Source of the DNA: Rhizobiaceae bacterium | Lineage (GTDB): Bacteria; Pseudomonadota; Alphaproteobacteria; Rhizobiales; Rhizobiaceae | Assembly: GCA_028279875.1 (NCBI GenBank) | Contig: JANQMU010000015.1 | Location: 1-64,000 of the forward strand | DNA length: 64,000 bases | Direction: 5' to 3' | The notes under the pieces: model-generated | The model's database searches: none | The model's input: only the letters and a program-made list of their open reading frames with translations | What the model was told of the DNA's origin: nothing | Shown: one piece after another, positions 17,618 through 26,491 of the stretch | Layout: every line of letters begins with the position of its first letter | Numbering within the stretch: the first letter of the stretch is position 1 | Made by a program: the position numbers and the translations under genes

Positions 17618-18964
17618 ATGCTTGGATACGCACTTGTTCCGATACAACTGTTTGGACTTGCCGCCGTGATCCTGGCGACCTGGGTGCCACTATCGGCCCA
17701 GGCGTCCGACCCATTGGATGCCATCGCTTCCGATCCCAGGAAACTGGGATGGATGCAGGGTTTTCCGCCACCGCCCGACAGGCTTATCACACAACCGGAT
17801 GCCAACTATTTCAGCTTCCCCAAGCTGCGCTGGTCGGTCTGCCATCTTCGCGAATTTCTTCCGACCGAACAAATCAGCCGCGGGCTCGGTGCGCCGGTGC
17901 CACTGGAATATCTCAGGCCGCATGAGTTTGCCACGGAGCGTCAGAAGATTGACGCTCTGACGTTCACGCCGATGAATGCCGAAGAACCGATGACCTGGGA
18001 GGAGTCGCTTTATGCCAACTACACCGATGGCATCCTGATCATCCACAGGGGCCGCGTCGTCTATGAGCGTTACTTCGGATGCCTTGAAGAGGACGGCAAA
18101 CACGCCGCCATGTCGATGACCAAATCGATTACCGGGCTCTTGGCCGAGATCATGGTCGTCGAAGGCGATCTCGACGAAACGCGTCCTGTTTCGGATGTGA
18201 TCCCGGAAACCAGCGAGAGCGCCTTCGGCAGTGCGACCATCCGGCAGGTCATGGATATGACCACGGGGGTCAGGTACTCGGAGGATTACTCTGATCCCAA
18301 CGCTGACATCTGGCTCTATTCCGCCGCGGCAAGTCCGCTACCGAAACCGGAAGATTATCAAGGCCCCAACGGTTACTGGGAATATCTTCAACAAGTGGAA
18401 CCCGAGGGCGAGCACGGCTCCGAGTTCCATTACAAGACGATCAATTCCGACATGCTCGGCTGGATTATTTCACGCATTTCCGGCAAGTCGGTGACAAGAC
18501 TGGCGTCGGAACGGCTTTGGAGCCGTATGGGTGCCGAGCAGGACGCTTATATGACAGTCGATGGCCTGGGCGTACCATTTGCAGGCGGTGGATTGACTGC
18601 AGGTTTACGGGATCTCGGCAGAATTGGCCTCCTGATGCTCAACGAAGGCGTGATCAATGGCGAGCGCCTGTTTCCGGCGGAGGTTGTCAGAAACATCCGC
18701 GAAGGCGGTGATAGGAGCAAATTCGGTGGCGGATTCCCGACACTTGCCGGCGGAAGCTACACAAGCCAGTGGTGGGTGTTCCACAACGCGCACGGCGCTT
18801 TCGCGGCACGTGGTGTGCACGGCCAAACCATATACATCGATCCGAAAGCCGAAATGGTGCTGGTTCGCTTCGCATCGTTTCCGCAAGCTCAGAATGGGCG
18901 TATCGATCCGACATCACTCCCGGCCTACCAGGCCGTTGCGGAATACCTGTTGACGCGGCCTTAG
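17618..18964 (+). CDS. Secreted serine hydrolase, class C beta-lactamase / NylB-like family
   Basis: 448 residues from ATG 17618, preceded at 7 bases by GGGAG. A signal peptide (PIQLFGLAAVILATWVPLSAQA) is followed by a penicillin-binding-type fold. The catalytic Ser-x-x-Lys is in MSMTKSITGLLAEI (about residue 167), the Tyr motif in FHYKTINSDMLGW, and a late HGQTIYIDP replaces the KTG box. These residues, in particular YKTINSD, resemble 6-aminohexanoate-dimer hydrolase (NylB)-like esterases/amidases rather than true beta-lactamases. Its export beside a porin suggests periplasmic hydrolysis of an incoming ester or amide; that is inference. Confidence 0.87.
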   Translation: MLGYALVPIQLFGLAAVILATWVPLSAQASDPLDAIASDPRKLGWMQGFPPPPDRLITQPDANYFSFPKLRWSVCHLREFLPTEQISRGLGAPVPLEYLRPHEFATERQKIDALTFTPMNAEEPMTWEESLYANYTDGILIIHRGRVVYERYFGCLEEDGKHAAMSMTKSITGLLAEIMVVEGDLDETRPVSDVIPETSESAFGSATIRQVMDMTTGVRYSEDYSDPNADIWLYSAAASPLPKPEDYQGPNGYWEYLQQVEPEGEHGSEFHYKTINSDMLGWIISRISGKSVTRLASERLWSRMGAEQDAYMTVDGLGVPFAGGGLTAGLRDLGRIGLLMLNEGVINGERLFPAEVVRNIREGGDRSKFGGGFPTLAGGSYTSQWWVFHNAHGAFAARGVHGQTIYIDPKAEMVLVRFASFPQAQNGRIDPTSLPAYQAVAEYLLTRP

Positions 18965-19045
18965 TCGCAGCTCCTGGGCGCAGAGTTCGCCGGATCGGCA
19001 CTCGCAATTCCAGGCTGACAGAAACTCAAATCTGCAGGTCACCAT

Positions 19046-20374
19046 ATGCCCAACACATCGATACGCATCGTCCTGACGGTTCTTTTCTTCGCGATGTTCG
19101 CAGATGCCAATGTCCCGATAGCCGCGATGGCGCAGGTCAGTACACAGAATGATCCCGCCGCTGCTGTCACCACGGAACCTCGGACAACTGACGATCCGGA
19201 GATTTCAACGGACAAGCTCGCGCATTTGCTGGTTCCCCTGACGAAACCGGAGCTGGAAGAACTGGCAAAAACCTGGATTGCGATCGTCAAGGCAAAGACC
19301 CAGGACGTTGCCGACAAACAGGTCGAGTTTATTGAGAGGGAAGGGTCGGTCGGTCAAAGCGAGTATGATGCGTTGGCGCGGTTAGTGGAACAGCGCGCGG
19401 CACTGCTTGAAAAGTTCAGCATGGTCGTATCGGGCCTGGAGATGAAGGGAGGTGACGAAGCCCTTGTAAAGGAATTGCGAGCCTATCGGGCTGCCGTGAT
19501 CGCCGAAGAAACACGTTTGGCCAACCCGCGAGCCTTGCTGAACGCCGGCCTGGAATGGCTGGGCCGCGCTGATGGCGGCCTTGCGCTGGTGTGGTACCTG
19601 GTCATCATCATCCTTTCACTGGGCGTGCTCGTGCTCATGGCGCGCTTCTCGCGGCGGTTTGTCGGCCGATGGATCGGCAGGATTCCCAATCTGTCCAAAC
19701 TGCTTCAGGCTTTTTTGGTCGCGGTGGTCTACTGGATCGTTCTGGTCATCGGACTGCTTGTGGTTCTCTCGCTACTGGGTGTTGATATCACCCCGGTATA
19801 CGCCATGATCGGGGGCGCATCCTTCATACTGGCGTTTGCCTTTCAAGACACGCTTTCCAACCTGGCAAACGGCCTGATGATCATGATCAACAGGCCGTTT
19901 GATGAAGGAAACTATGTCCTTGTCGGCGGCGTTGGGGGAACAGTTCAATCGGTCAGCATTGTTGCGACGACAATCACGACGCCGGACAACCAAGTCATTG
20001 TCATTCCGAACAAAACCGTTTGGGGCAATGTCATCACCAATGTGACAGCCAGTGAGACCCGACGTGTCGACCTGGTCTTTGGTATTTCCTATGAGGACGC
20101 GATACCCGACGCGCTTCGTGTCATGACCGAGACAGTGAAACGGCACCCCCTTGTGCTTTCGGATCCTGAACCGACAATTCGTGTCAACGAGCTGGCGGAA
20201 AGCTCGGTTAACTTCGTGTGCCGCCCTTGGGCGAAGACCATAGATTATTGGACTGTTTATTGGGATCTCACACAACAGGTCAAAGAGGCATTTGACGAGG
20301 CAAACATCTCAATCCCGTATCCACAGCGCGACCTGCATCTTAAGGGCGGCACGGAACTGATAGACGCCAATTAG
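19046..20374 (+). CDS. MscS-family mechanosensitive channel protein
   Basis: 442 residues. A signal peptide (IVLTVLFFAMFADANVPIAAMA) leads to an ~140-residue helical periplasmic region, then membrane helices near 185-210 and 225-260. The MscS core follows: pore-lining helix VYAMIGGASFILAFAFQDTLSNLANGLMIMINRPF, beta domain NYVLVGGVGGTVQSVSIVATTI with TPDNQVIVIPNKTVWG, and the alpha/beta C-terminal domain ending PQRDLHL. It acts as an osmotic release valve or small-solute channel. It starts 81 bases after the serine hydrolase and probably shares its transcript. Confidence 0.92.
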   Translation: MPNTSIRIVLTVLFFAMFADANVPIAAMAQVSTQNDPAAAVTTEPRTTDDPEISTDKLAHLLVPLTKPELEELAKTWIAIVKAKTQDVADKQVEFIEREGSVGQSEYDALARLVEQRAALLEKFSMVVSGLEMKGGDEALVKELRAYRAAVIAEETRLANPRALLNAGLEWLGRADGGLALVWYLVIIILSLGVLVLMARFSRRFVGRWIGRIPNLSKLLQAFLVAVVYWIVLVIGLLVVLSLLGVDITPVYAMIGGASFILAFAFQDTLSNLANGLMIMINRPFDEGNYVLVGGVGGTVQSVSIVATTITTPDNQVIVIPNKTVWGNVITNVTASETRRVDLVFGISYEDAIPDALRVMTETVKRHPLVLSDPEPTIRVNELAESSVNFVCRPWAKTIDYWTVYWDLTQQVKEAFDEANISIPYPQRDLHLKGGTELIDAN

Positions 20375-20397
20375 GGCATCGGGCGCGAGCGGCCCAT

Positions 20398-20487
20398 GCT
20401 TCGCGGAACAAGCGCCGCCCTGGGCTGGGGGCGCACACATTCGGTCGAGAATGCTGGAGTCATGGCAAGACCTTAGAGTGACGCCGC
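20398..20487 (-). pseudogene. Broken copy of the 5' end of the AraC regulator gene
   Basis: About 90 bases resemble 15852-15942 in the same orientation. They share the block GCTTCGCGGAAC, the start-codon region (GTCATGG on the plus strand) and the upstream CCTTAGNGTGACGCC. On the minus strand it reads MTPAFSTECVRP, against MTPVFSIECGRS in the intact gene. A one-base gap then shifts the frame and similarity stops. It is a relic that flanks the porin, hydrolase and channel block. Confidence 0.6.
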
Positions 20488-20516
20488 CTCGTCCTTCGCC
20501 CGATCATGCGCCCGCG

Positions 20517-21641
20517 TCAGCTCTCCTGCGCCACGGATCGCCGGAAGAGCAGGAGGCTTATCGTCAAAAGCACAGTGCCCAGCAGGGCCATCCACAGGAA
20601 CTCCGGCCAGACCGTTTCGATTCCGGCGCCCTTGAAGACGATGGCCTGGCTTGCCGCCATGTAGTGGCGCGACGGCAGGATAAGCGTTCCGGCCTGCAAC
20701 CAGCCAGGCTGGCCTTCGACCGGTGTCTCGCCTCCCGACAGCATCAGCATCGGCAAGATCGTCAGCATGACCAGGAGCGCGAACTGCGCCATGGACCGCG
20801 CGAGCGTTGCAAGGAAGACCCCCAGCGCCGTCGCGGTAAAAAGAAAGAGTGCCGTGCCAATAAGAAACAGCGCCTTCGATCCGGTGATGGTGATACCCAG
20901 GGAGCCCTGCAGCACAAATGTCAGCGACAGCCCTGCCGCGACGAGCACGACCGCGGCGTTCGCCCAGATCTTCGCCATCGCGATGTCGAAGGGCGTGAGC
21001 GGCATGGCGAGCAGATGTTCAATCGTTCCATGCTCACGCTCGCGGATCATGGCAGCACCTGTGAGGATCGTGGTCAACCACATGATCTGGCCGATCAGCG
21101 CAACAATGCCGGCAAAACGCACCGTGTCCCGGTTCGGGTTGAAGGCACTGCGCAGAACGAGATCCACCAGTGGCGGGTCCGCCAGGTCTGCCCCGATCGC
21201 GAACCGGCTGATCTCGGAACTGAGAATGTTGGTGATATAGTTTGCTCCGATCCCGGCCTGTTGCATCGCCGTCGCGTCGATCAGGACCTGGATCTCCGGC
21301 GCGCGGCCGGCGCGGACATCCTTCTCGAATCCGGGCGGCACGGCGACGACGAAGAGGAATCGCCCCGCATCCATCTGCGCGGCGCCGGATCCCGGCGCGA
21401 TCTGGATGACGGGCTGGAACTCCGGTGGAAAGAACGCCGCGGCAAGGGCGCGCGAAAGGGGTGAGTTGTCCTCGTCCGCAAACGCGATCGATGCGTTGTT
21501 GACCGAGCTTGCGACCCCGGTCGCCTCCATCACCGGCGCCAATGTGAATGACCAGGCCAGCAGCGCTATCATCACCCAGTCGCGGCGCAGGCTCACCATC
21601 TCTTTCAGACCCAGCCAGAAGATGCAGCGCAACCGTTGCAT
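20517..21641 (-). CDS. ABC-2 type exporter permease, YhhJ-like
   Basis: 374 residues with the ABC-2 layout: an N-terminal membrane helix (WVMIALLAWSFTLAP), a ~150-residue periplasmic domain (to about residue 180), then five to six helices including ALIGQIMWLTTILTGAAMI. The conserved REREHGTIEHLLAMPLTPFDI loop is present, and it ends RSVAQES. It is the third gene of an operon ordered as E. coli yhiI-rbbA-yhhJ; the start ATG abuts the previous stop (TGAATG) and is preceded by AGGAG. It should form an exporter with the fused ATPase-permease. Substrate unknown. Confidence 0.88.
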   Translation of the reverse strand: MQRLRCIFWLGLKEMVSLRRDWVMIALLAWSFTLAPVMEATGVASSVNNASIAFADEDNSPLSRALAAAFFPPEFQPVIQIAPGSGAAQMDAGRFLFVVAVPPGFEKDVRAGRAPEIQVLIDATAMQQAGIGANYITNILSSEISRFAIGADLADPPLVDLVLRSAFNPNRDTVRFAGIVALIGQIMWLTTILTGAAMIREREHGTIEHLLAMPLTPFDIAMAKIWANAAVVLVAAGLSLTFVLQGSLGITITGSKALFLIGTALFLFTATALGVFLATLARSMAQFALLVMLTILPMLMLSGGETPVEGQPGWLQAGTLILPSRHYMAASQAIVFKGAGIETVWPEFLWMALLGTVLLTISLLLFRRSVAQES

Positions 21642-24338
21642 TCACTTCTCCTGCGCCCGCAGCGCCAGGGCCGCGATCACGGTGAACGCCGGCCCGAAGC
21701 AGGCAAGCGCCAGGATATCGGGACTGAGCGCCTCCCAGCCCAGGCCCTTGGTGAAGGCGCCGACATTCAGGTGCAGAAAGTAAGATGACGGCCAGAGCGA
21801 GCCGATCGTCTGGGCACCGGCTTCAAGCGTGGAGACCGGCTGCAGCAGGCCGGAAAACTGGATGGTCGGCACGACCGAGGCGATGGCCGTGGCGAATGTT
21901 GCGGCCACCTGGCTCGACGTCATCGTCGCGATGAGCAGCCCATAGGACGTGGTCGCCCAGACATAGAGCAACGCGCCAATCGCAAGGGGCAGGGGATTGC
22001 CCTTCAGCGGCACTCCGAAGACCACGATCGTCATCGCTGCCAGCAGCAGGAAGTTCGCGAAACCGATGGCGATATAGGGGATCTGCTTTCCGATCAGGAA
22101 CTCAAAGCGCGTCGTCGGGGTCACGTAGAAATTGGTAATCGATCCCAACTCCTTTTCCCGCGCCACGCTGACCGCCGTCAGAACGGCCGGCAGCATGATC
22201 AGCAGGATCGCCGGCATGGCGGGGGCCATCGCTGCGATGCTCTCGAAGCTCTGATTGTAGCGAAAACGCGGTTCGATCCGCGCGATCTCGGTTTGGCGGA
22301 CGCCATTGTCGCGGGCCAGCACGTCCAGAAAGGTCCGGTGCAGTCCGGCGACATAACCCTCTACCGTCTCACCCTTGAAGGGAATTGCACCGTCCACGGT
22401 TGCCAGCACTTCGGTCGGCTCGCCGGCGCGCAGCTTGCGCCCGAAATCGGGCGGCAGCTCGACGACCAGCGAAACGTCGCCCGCGGTCAGCCGCCGGCGG
22501 CCTTCGGCGGCGCTTTCCAGCGGCGGTGTCGGTCCAAAATACCGCGATCCCTCGATCTCGGAGACATAGGCGCGGCTCTCGGGACCCTGCGACAGATCGA
22601 GGACCGCGAAATTCAGTTCCTCGATGTCCAGTGTGATCCCAAAGCAGAACACCAGCATCAGGAGAGCCGATCCCAGGAAGGCGAAGGCGAGGCGCACGGG
22701 GTCGCGCCAAACCTCGACCGACTCGCGCCGCGCATAGGCCATGGCCCGCCCGACGCCGCCTCCGGATCCGGCGCGCGTGGTGTCGACCGAAACCGAGGGG
22801 GCTGCCACCGGCGCCGGGGGATCCGCGGCCTCCAGAATCGCGATAAACGCGCCTTCCAGGCTGTCCGCCCCCTGTGCGGCGATCAATTCGGCCGGCGTTC
22901 CTTCGGCAAGAACCCGGCCCGCATGCATGAACGAGACCCGGTCGCAGCGCTCTGCCTCGCCCATGAAATGGGTCGAAACGAAGATCGTGACATTGTCCCC
23001 GCGCGACAGCTCGACCAGCAGCGCCCAGAACGAGTCGCGTGCATCGGGATCGACGCCCGACGTCGGCTCGTCCAGGATCAGTACGCGCGGGCGATGGATC
23101 ACGGCAACGGCCAGCGACAAACGTTGCTTGATGCCGAGCGGCAGCGTGGCGGCCAGCGTGTCGCGGTGCGCGGTCAGCCCGAAGCGTTCCGTTAGTTCGT
23201 CGATCCGCGCCTCCTGGTCGGCGATGGCGAAGATGCGGGCGTGGAGCTGGAGGTTCTGGTGCACGGTCAATTCGCCGTAGAGCGAGAATGCCTGGCTCAT
23301 ATAGCCGATCTCGCGGCGCAGCGCGCGAAGGCGTGCGTCGACCGGTTTTCCAAACAGCGACGCCTCTCCCGAGCTGATCGGCAAAAGGCCCGTCAGCAGT
23401 TTCATTGTCGTCGACTTGCCGCATCCGTTCGATCCCAGGAACCCGAAGATTTCGCCAAGGTGGATCGAGAAATCGACGCCATCGACCGCAGTGAAATCGC
23501 CGAAGTGCCGCGTCAGCCCGCGCGCGGTGATCACGGGGTCCCCATCGCTCCGTATTGCGGGCACAATGTCCGGCTCGGATGGCTGTTTTCCAAGCGCCTG
23601 AAGCTGCCGGTAAGCGGTCTCGAGGTCTTCGGCCTCGCCCTTCAACGCGTTCGGACTGCCCTGGAAGAGCGCCCGTCCGGCATCCATGGCGACAATCCAC
23701 TCGAAGCGCTCGGCCTCGTCCATATAGGCCGTCGAGACCAGTATGGAGAGCGCCGGATTGTCGTCGCGGATTGCGTCGATCAGCGCCCAGAACTGACGGC
23801 GTGACAGGGGGTCGACACCGGTTGTGGGCTCGTCCAGGACCAGCAGTTTCGGGTCATGGATCAGTGCACAGCAGAGCCCCAGCTTCTGCTTCATGCCGCC
23901 CGAAAGCTTGCCCATCAGCCGGTCGGCGAAGGGCGCAAGGCCCGTTGCCGACAGCAGCGCCGCGATTCGGATGTCGCGTTCCTCCCGGCCCTGCCCGAAA
24001 AGACGCGAGAAGAACTCCAGGTTCTCGCGTACCGACAGCTCGGCATAGAGGTTGCGGCCCAGCCCCTGTGGCATGAAGGCAATGGCCGGGCTCACGCGGC
24101 GGCGATGCGCGAGATCGTCAATCGGGCCGCCAAGGACGTCAATCGTTCCGGTCTGCAGTTTCTTTGCACCGGTGATCAGCCCCAACAACGTCGACTTGCC
24201 GACCCCATCGGGCCCGATGAGCCCCACGAGTTGACCGGTCGGCAGGTCCAGCGACAGCGCGTCCAGAGCGGTGTGTTTGCGGTAGCGGTGCGTGACATCC
24301 ACGATGCGGATCGCAGAGTCGGCGCCCCCAGCACTCAT
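21642..24338 (-). CDS. RbbA/YhiH-like ABC protein: two ATPase domains fused to an ABC-2 permease
   Basis: 898 residues from ATG 24338, which overlaps the HlyD gene stop as ATGA. Two nucleotide-binding domains: the first (about residues 10-230) has LIGPDGVGKSTLLGLITG, LSGGMKQKLGLCCALIHDP and LLVLDEPTTGVDPLSR; the second (about 265-490) has FLGSNGCGKSTTMKLLTG, LPLGIKQRLSLAVAVIHRP and VLILDEPTSGVDPDA. The second signature is LPLGIKQRLSLA rather than LSGGQ. A six-helix ABC-2 permease follows, with a large periplasmic loop and SVAREKELGSITNFYVTPTT. Length and order match E. coli RbbA (ribosome-associated ATPase). Given its HlyD and YhhJ-like partners, export is the likelier role here. Confidence 0.9.
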   Translation of the reverse strand: MSAGGADSAIRIVDVTHRYRKHTALDALSLDLPTGQLVGLIGPDGVGKSTLLGLITGAKKLQTGTIDVLGGPIDDLAHRRRVSPAIAFMPQGLGRNLYAELSVRENLEFFSRLFGQGREERDIRIAALLSATGLAPFADRLMGKLSGGMKQKLGLCCALIHDPKLLVLDEPTTGVDPLSRRQFWALIDAIRDDNPALSILVSTAYMDEAERFEWIVAMDAGRALFQGSPNALKGEAEDLETAYRQLQALGKQPSEPDIVPAIRSDGDPVITARGLTRHFGDFTAVDGVDFSIHLGEIFGFLGSNGCGKSTTMKLLTGLLPISSGEASLFGKPVDARLRALRREIGYMSQAFSLYGELTVHQNLQLHARIFAIADQEARIDELTERFGLTAHRDTLAATLPLGIKQRLSLAVAVIHRPRVLILDEPTSGVDPDARDSFWALLVELSRGDNVTIFVSTHFMGEAERCDRVSFMHAGRVLAEGTPAELIAAQGADSLEGAFIAILEAADPPAPVAAPSVSVDTTRAGSGGGVGRAMAYARRESVEVWRDPVRLAFAFLGSALLMLVFCFGITLDIEELNFAVLDLSQGPESRAYVSEIEGSRYFGPTPPLESAAEGRRRLTAGDVSLVVELPPDFGRKLRAGEPTEVLATVDGAIPFKGETVEGYVAGLHRTFLDVLARDNGVRQTEIARIEPRFRYNQSFESIAAMAPAMPAILLIMLPAVLTAVSVAREKELGSITNFYVTPTTRFEFLIGKQIPYIAIGFANFLLLAAMTIVVFGVPLKGNPLPLAIGALLYVWATTSYGLLIATMTSSQVAATFATAIASVVPTIQFSGLLQPVSTLEAGAQTIGSLWPSSYFLHLNVGAFTKGLGWEALSPDILALACFGPAFTVIAALALRAQEK

Positions 24339-25330
24339 TCGAACAACTCGGGTGGAATGCGCCTCTGTAGCGTTTCCGGCCATGCGTTGTCGGGGGCGAG
24401 TCGGATTACGGCGATGCCTCGAAGACCGGTCTTCACATGCTCGATCCTGCCCTCAACCAGGTCCTCCGGGATGCGGACGCGGACGCGGAACACAAGCTGC
24501 TCACGTTCACTCATCGTCTCGACCTGCTTCGGCGTGAACTGGGCTTCGGGCGAGACGAAACTGACGGCTGCGGGGATGGCAAAGTCCGGGAGCGCATCGA
24601 GCACGATGCGCGCCTCGGCGCCAATGGGCAGGAGCCCGGCCTCGCCGGCCGGGAGGAACACCTCCATATAGACATTCTCGAGGCTGAGCAGCGTCAGGAT
24701 CGGCCCGCCGGCACCGACGACTTCACCCGGCTCCGCCAGTCGGTAGAGCACACGCCCCGGCATCGGCGCGAAAAGGGTACTGTCCTCGATTTGCGCTTCG
24801 ATCCGGCGAACCTCGGCCTGCGCGGCCGTGATCCGGCTGTCGGCGGTCGCAACCCGGGCCCTGGCCGCGCCCAGCACGGCTTCAGCGACCTGGTGGACGG
24901 TTTCGCGTTCCTCGAAGACGCTCTGGGAAATATTCTGGCCGGCCAGCAGCGTCCTGCCGCGCTCCAACTCATGCGATGCCCGGCGCAGCTCGCTCTCGCG
25001 CTGGACGACCACCGCTTCGGATTCCGCCTTCGCCTGGCGCGCCAGTGCAACCTCCGCTTTGGCCCGGTCAAGTGCGGCGGAGAGCTCGTCCGTGTCCATC
25101 TCGACCAGCACATCGCCCGCGGCCACCAGGCTGCCCTCTGCCGCCATGACCCGCGCCACGCGTCCGGCGATCGTCGGCGCGATATCGACCTGCTCCGCCT
25201 CGATCCGCCCATTGCCCTGGACAAAGCCGTCCGGCAACCCCTCTCGGTTCTCCGAGACATACACGTAAGTTGTCGCCCCTGCGATCAGGAGCACCGCGGC
25301 GGCGAGAATTGCGCTTGTCGTTTTTCTCAT
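24335..25330 (-). CDS. HlyD-family membrane fusion / secretion adaptor, YhiI-like
   Basis: 331 residues from ATG 25330. N-terminal anchor (ILAAAVLLIAGATTYVYV), lipoyl half-motifs (GNGRIEAEQVDIAPTIAGRVARVMAAEGSLVAAGDVLVEMD and DSTLFAPMPGRVLYRLAEPGEVVGAGG), a helical hairpin of about 100 residues between them (LARQAKAESEAVVVQRESELRRA...), and a beta-barrel domain. It spans the periplasm and connects the RbbA/YhhJ-like inner-membrane complex to an outer-membrane factor not encoded here. First gene of the operon; upstream sequence to 25627 should hold the promoter. Confidence 0.9.
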   Translation of the reverse strand: MRKTTSAILAAAVLLIAGATTYVYVSENREGLPDGFVQGNGRIEAEQVDIAPTIAGRVARVMAAEGSLVAAGDVLVEMDTDELSAALDRAKAEVALARQAKAESEAVVVQRESELRRASHELERGRTLLAGQNISQSVFEERETVHQVAEAVLGAARARVATADSRITAAQAEVRRIEAQIEDSTLFAPMPGRVLYRLAEPGEVVGAGGPILTLLSLENVYMEVFLPAGEAGLLPIGAEARIVLDALPDFAIPAAVSFVSPEAQFTPKQVETMSEREQLVFRVRVRIPEDLVEGRIEHVKTGLRGIAVIRLAPDNAWPETLQRRIPPELFE

Positions 25331-25627
25331 GACCTGGCGTCCGATATTTGACGGCACCTTTGGAGTTTGTCCCCAAACCGCCGGCAGCATACCCAATGTT
25401 CCACGAAGGCGACGCTTCCGATATGCAACAGCCCGGCGGAGTTCATCGCCCGGCGATTACGCACCGACGGTCCTGAAACGAAAATGCCGGCGATCGCCTC
25501 CCACTTTGCATCAAGAACTGTCTGGATCCGCCCGATTACAGCGGTAATTCTGCCATCTGTAACAGAATACGGAACTTCGTTGGTTGATGTGTATCAAGTT
25601 AACGGGCGTCGTATGGACTCCGGGCTT
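25331..25627. other. 297-base gap holding the exporter promoter
   Basis: No gene is supported. An imperfect dyad (ATTCTG at 25547-25552 and CAGAAT at 25563-25568, 10-base spacer) could be a repressor site for the exporter operon, but it is short. Confidence 0.3.
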
Positions 25628-26155
25628 TTACCCGCTTTCCCCTGGATCGGTGTGATGTGGATGGAGAAAGGCCATGCCGATGGCGTCGAAAAATGCGCCG
25701 TCGACAAATATCGCATCGCGCAGCACGCCTTCTTCGGCAAATCCGGTCTTTCGGTAAAGGCCGATCGCCCGCTGATTATCTGCACGCACATTGAATTCGA
25801 TGCGCGAAATACCGGCTTCCTTTGCCTGTTCTTTCGCCGACTCGATAAGCTGCAGGCCCAAACCCTGGCCGCGAAACGGCGCGATGACACCCATGCCAAG
25901 CGTTCCGCGATGCGCATGCGCCGGGAAATGGTGTCGCTGGATATCACACCAGCCCACGACTTGATCCCCGGCGAGCGCAACCAGGTGTGGATTTCCCTGC
26001 TGCAGGCTTTTGAGGACAAATTCCCTGGTGTCCTCAAGTGGCGGAGCGTGAAGAAATGTCAGATATTTCCTTTCGCATGCGACCTCATCGAGAGCGCGAT
26101 GAAAGCTGTCGATGTTCTCGGGTCTGATTGGCTTGATCGTCGCACTTACTGTCAT
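25628..26155 (-). CDS. GNAT-family N-acetyltransferase
   Basis: 175 residues from ATG 26155 (MTVSATIKPIRPENIDSF). It has the full GNAT core: TIKPIRPENIDSFHRALD strand-helix, VGWCDIQRH, the acetyl-CoA loop GMGVIAPFRGQGLGLQLIESAKEQA (Q/RxxGxG/A) at about residues 100-124, and RIEFNVRADNQRAIGLYRKTGFAEEG. Such proteins acetylate amines on small molecules or protein termini; the substrate is not predictable. The start lacks a strong ribosome site; a longer frame to 26260 is unlikely because the added residues are not family-like. Confidence 0.88.
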   Translation of the reverse strand: MTVSATIKPIRPENIDSFHRALDEVACERKYLTFLHAPPLEDTREFVLKSLQQGNPHLVALAGDQVVGWCDIQRHHFPAHAHRGTLGMGVIAPFRGQGLGLQLIESAKEQAKEAGISRIEFNVRADNQRAIGLYRKTGFAEEGVLRDAIFVDGAFFDAIGMAFLHPHHTDPGESG

Positions 26156-26491
26156 CGCAACATATTCATCCCACGCCTCGGATTTCGAAAAACAACACCG
26201 GTCGGTGCGCGTGTCCCGCCGCCGATACCATTGACCATTCACCGGAATGTCGCAATTCAATCCACCTTCCGATCACGCGCTATTTGTTGGCGTTCATTCA
26301 TTTTTCCTCCAGCATCCGCAATGAACGGTCACCTTGGGCCTACTCACAATCAACTGCGTTGGTGCAGTGAAAGGAACGGGAGGAATGTCAATCGCGGCCT
26401 TTGCCATCGTTCACGCTTCACCTTGGATGCTGCTTCATAATCCGCTGAAAGAGATATTTGAATTCTTCCGCGCCAAATCGAAAAGCTGACG
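26156..26491. other. 336-base gap, nothing recognised
   Basis: I find no credible reading frame, repeat or RNA. It holds the GNAT promoter and the 3' flank of the HIT gene. Confidence 0.4.

Noticed and set aside
17618-18964. Calling the serine hydrolase a beta-lactamase resistance gene
   Set aside because: The motifs (SMTK, YKTINSD, HGQ) and porin/MscS context fit NylB-like esterases/amidases; nothing points to antibiotic resistance.
20451-21464. 337-codon plus-strand frame opposite the YhhJ-like permease
   Set aside because: Low-complexity Arg/His/Gln-rich translation typical of an antisense frame.
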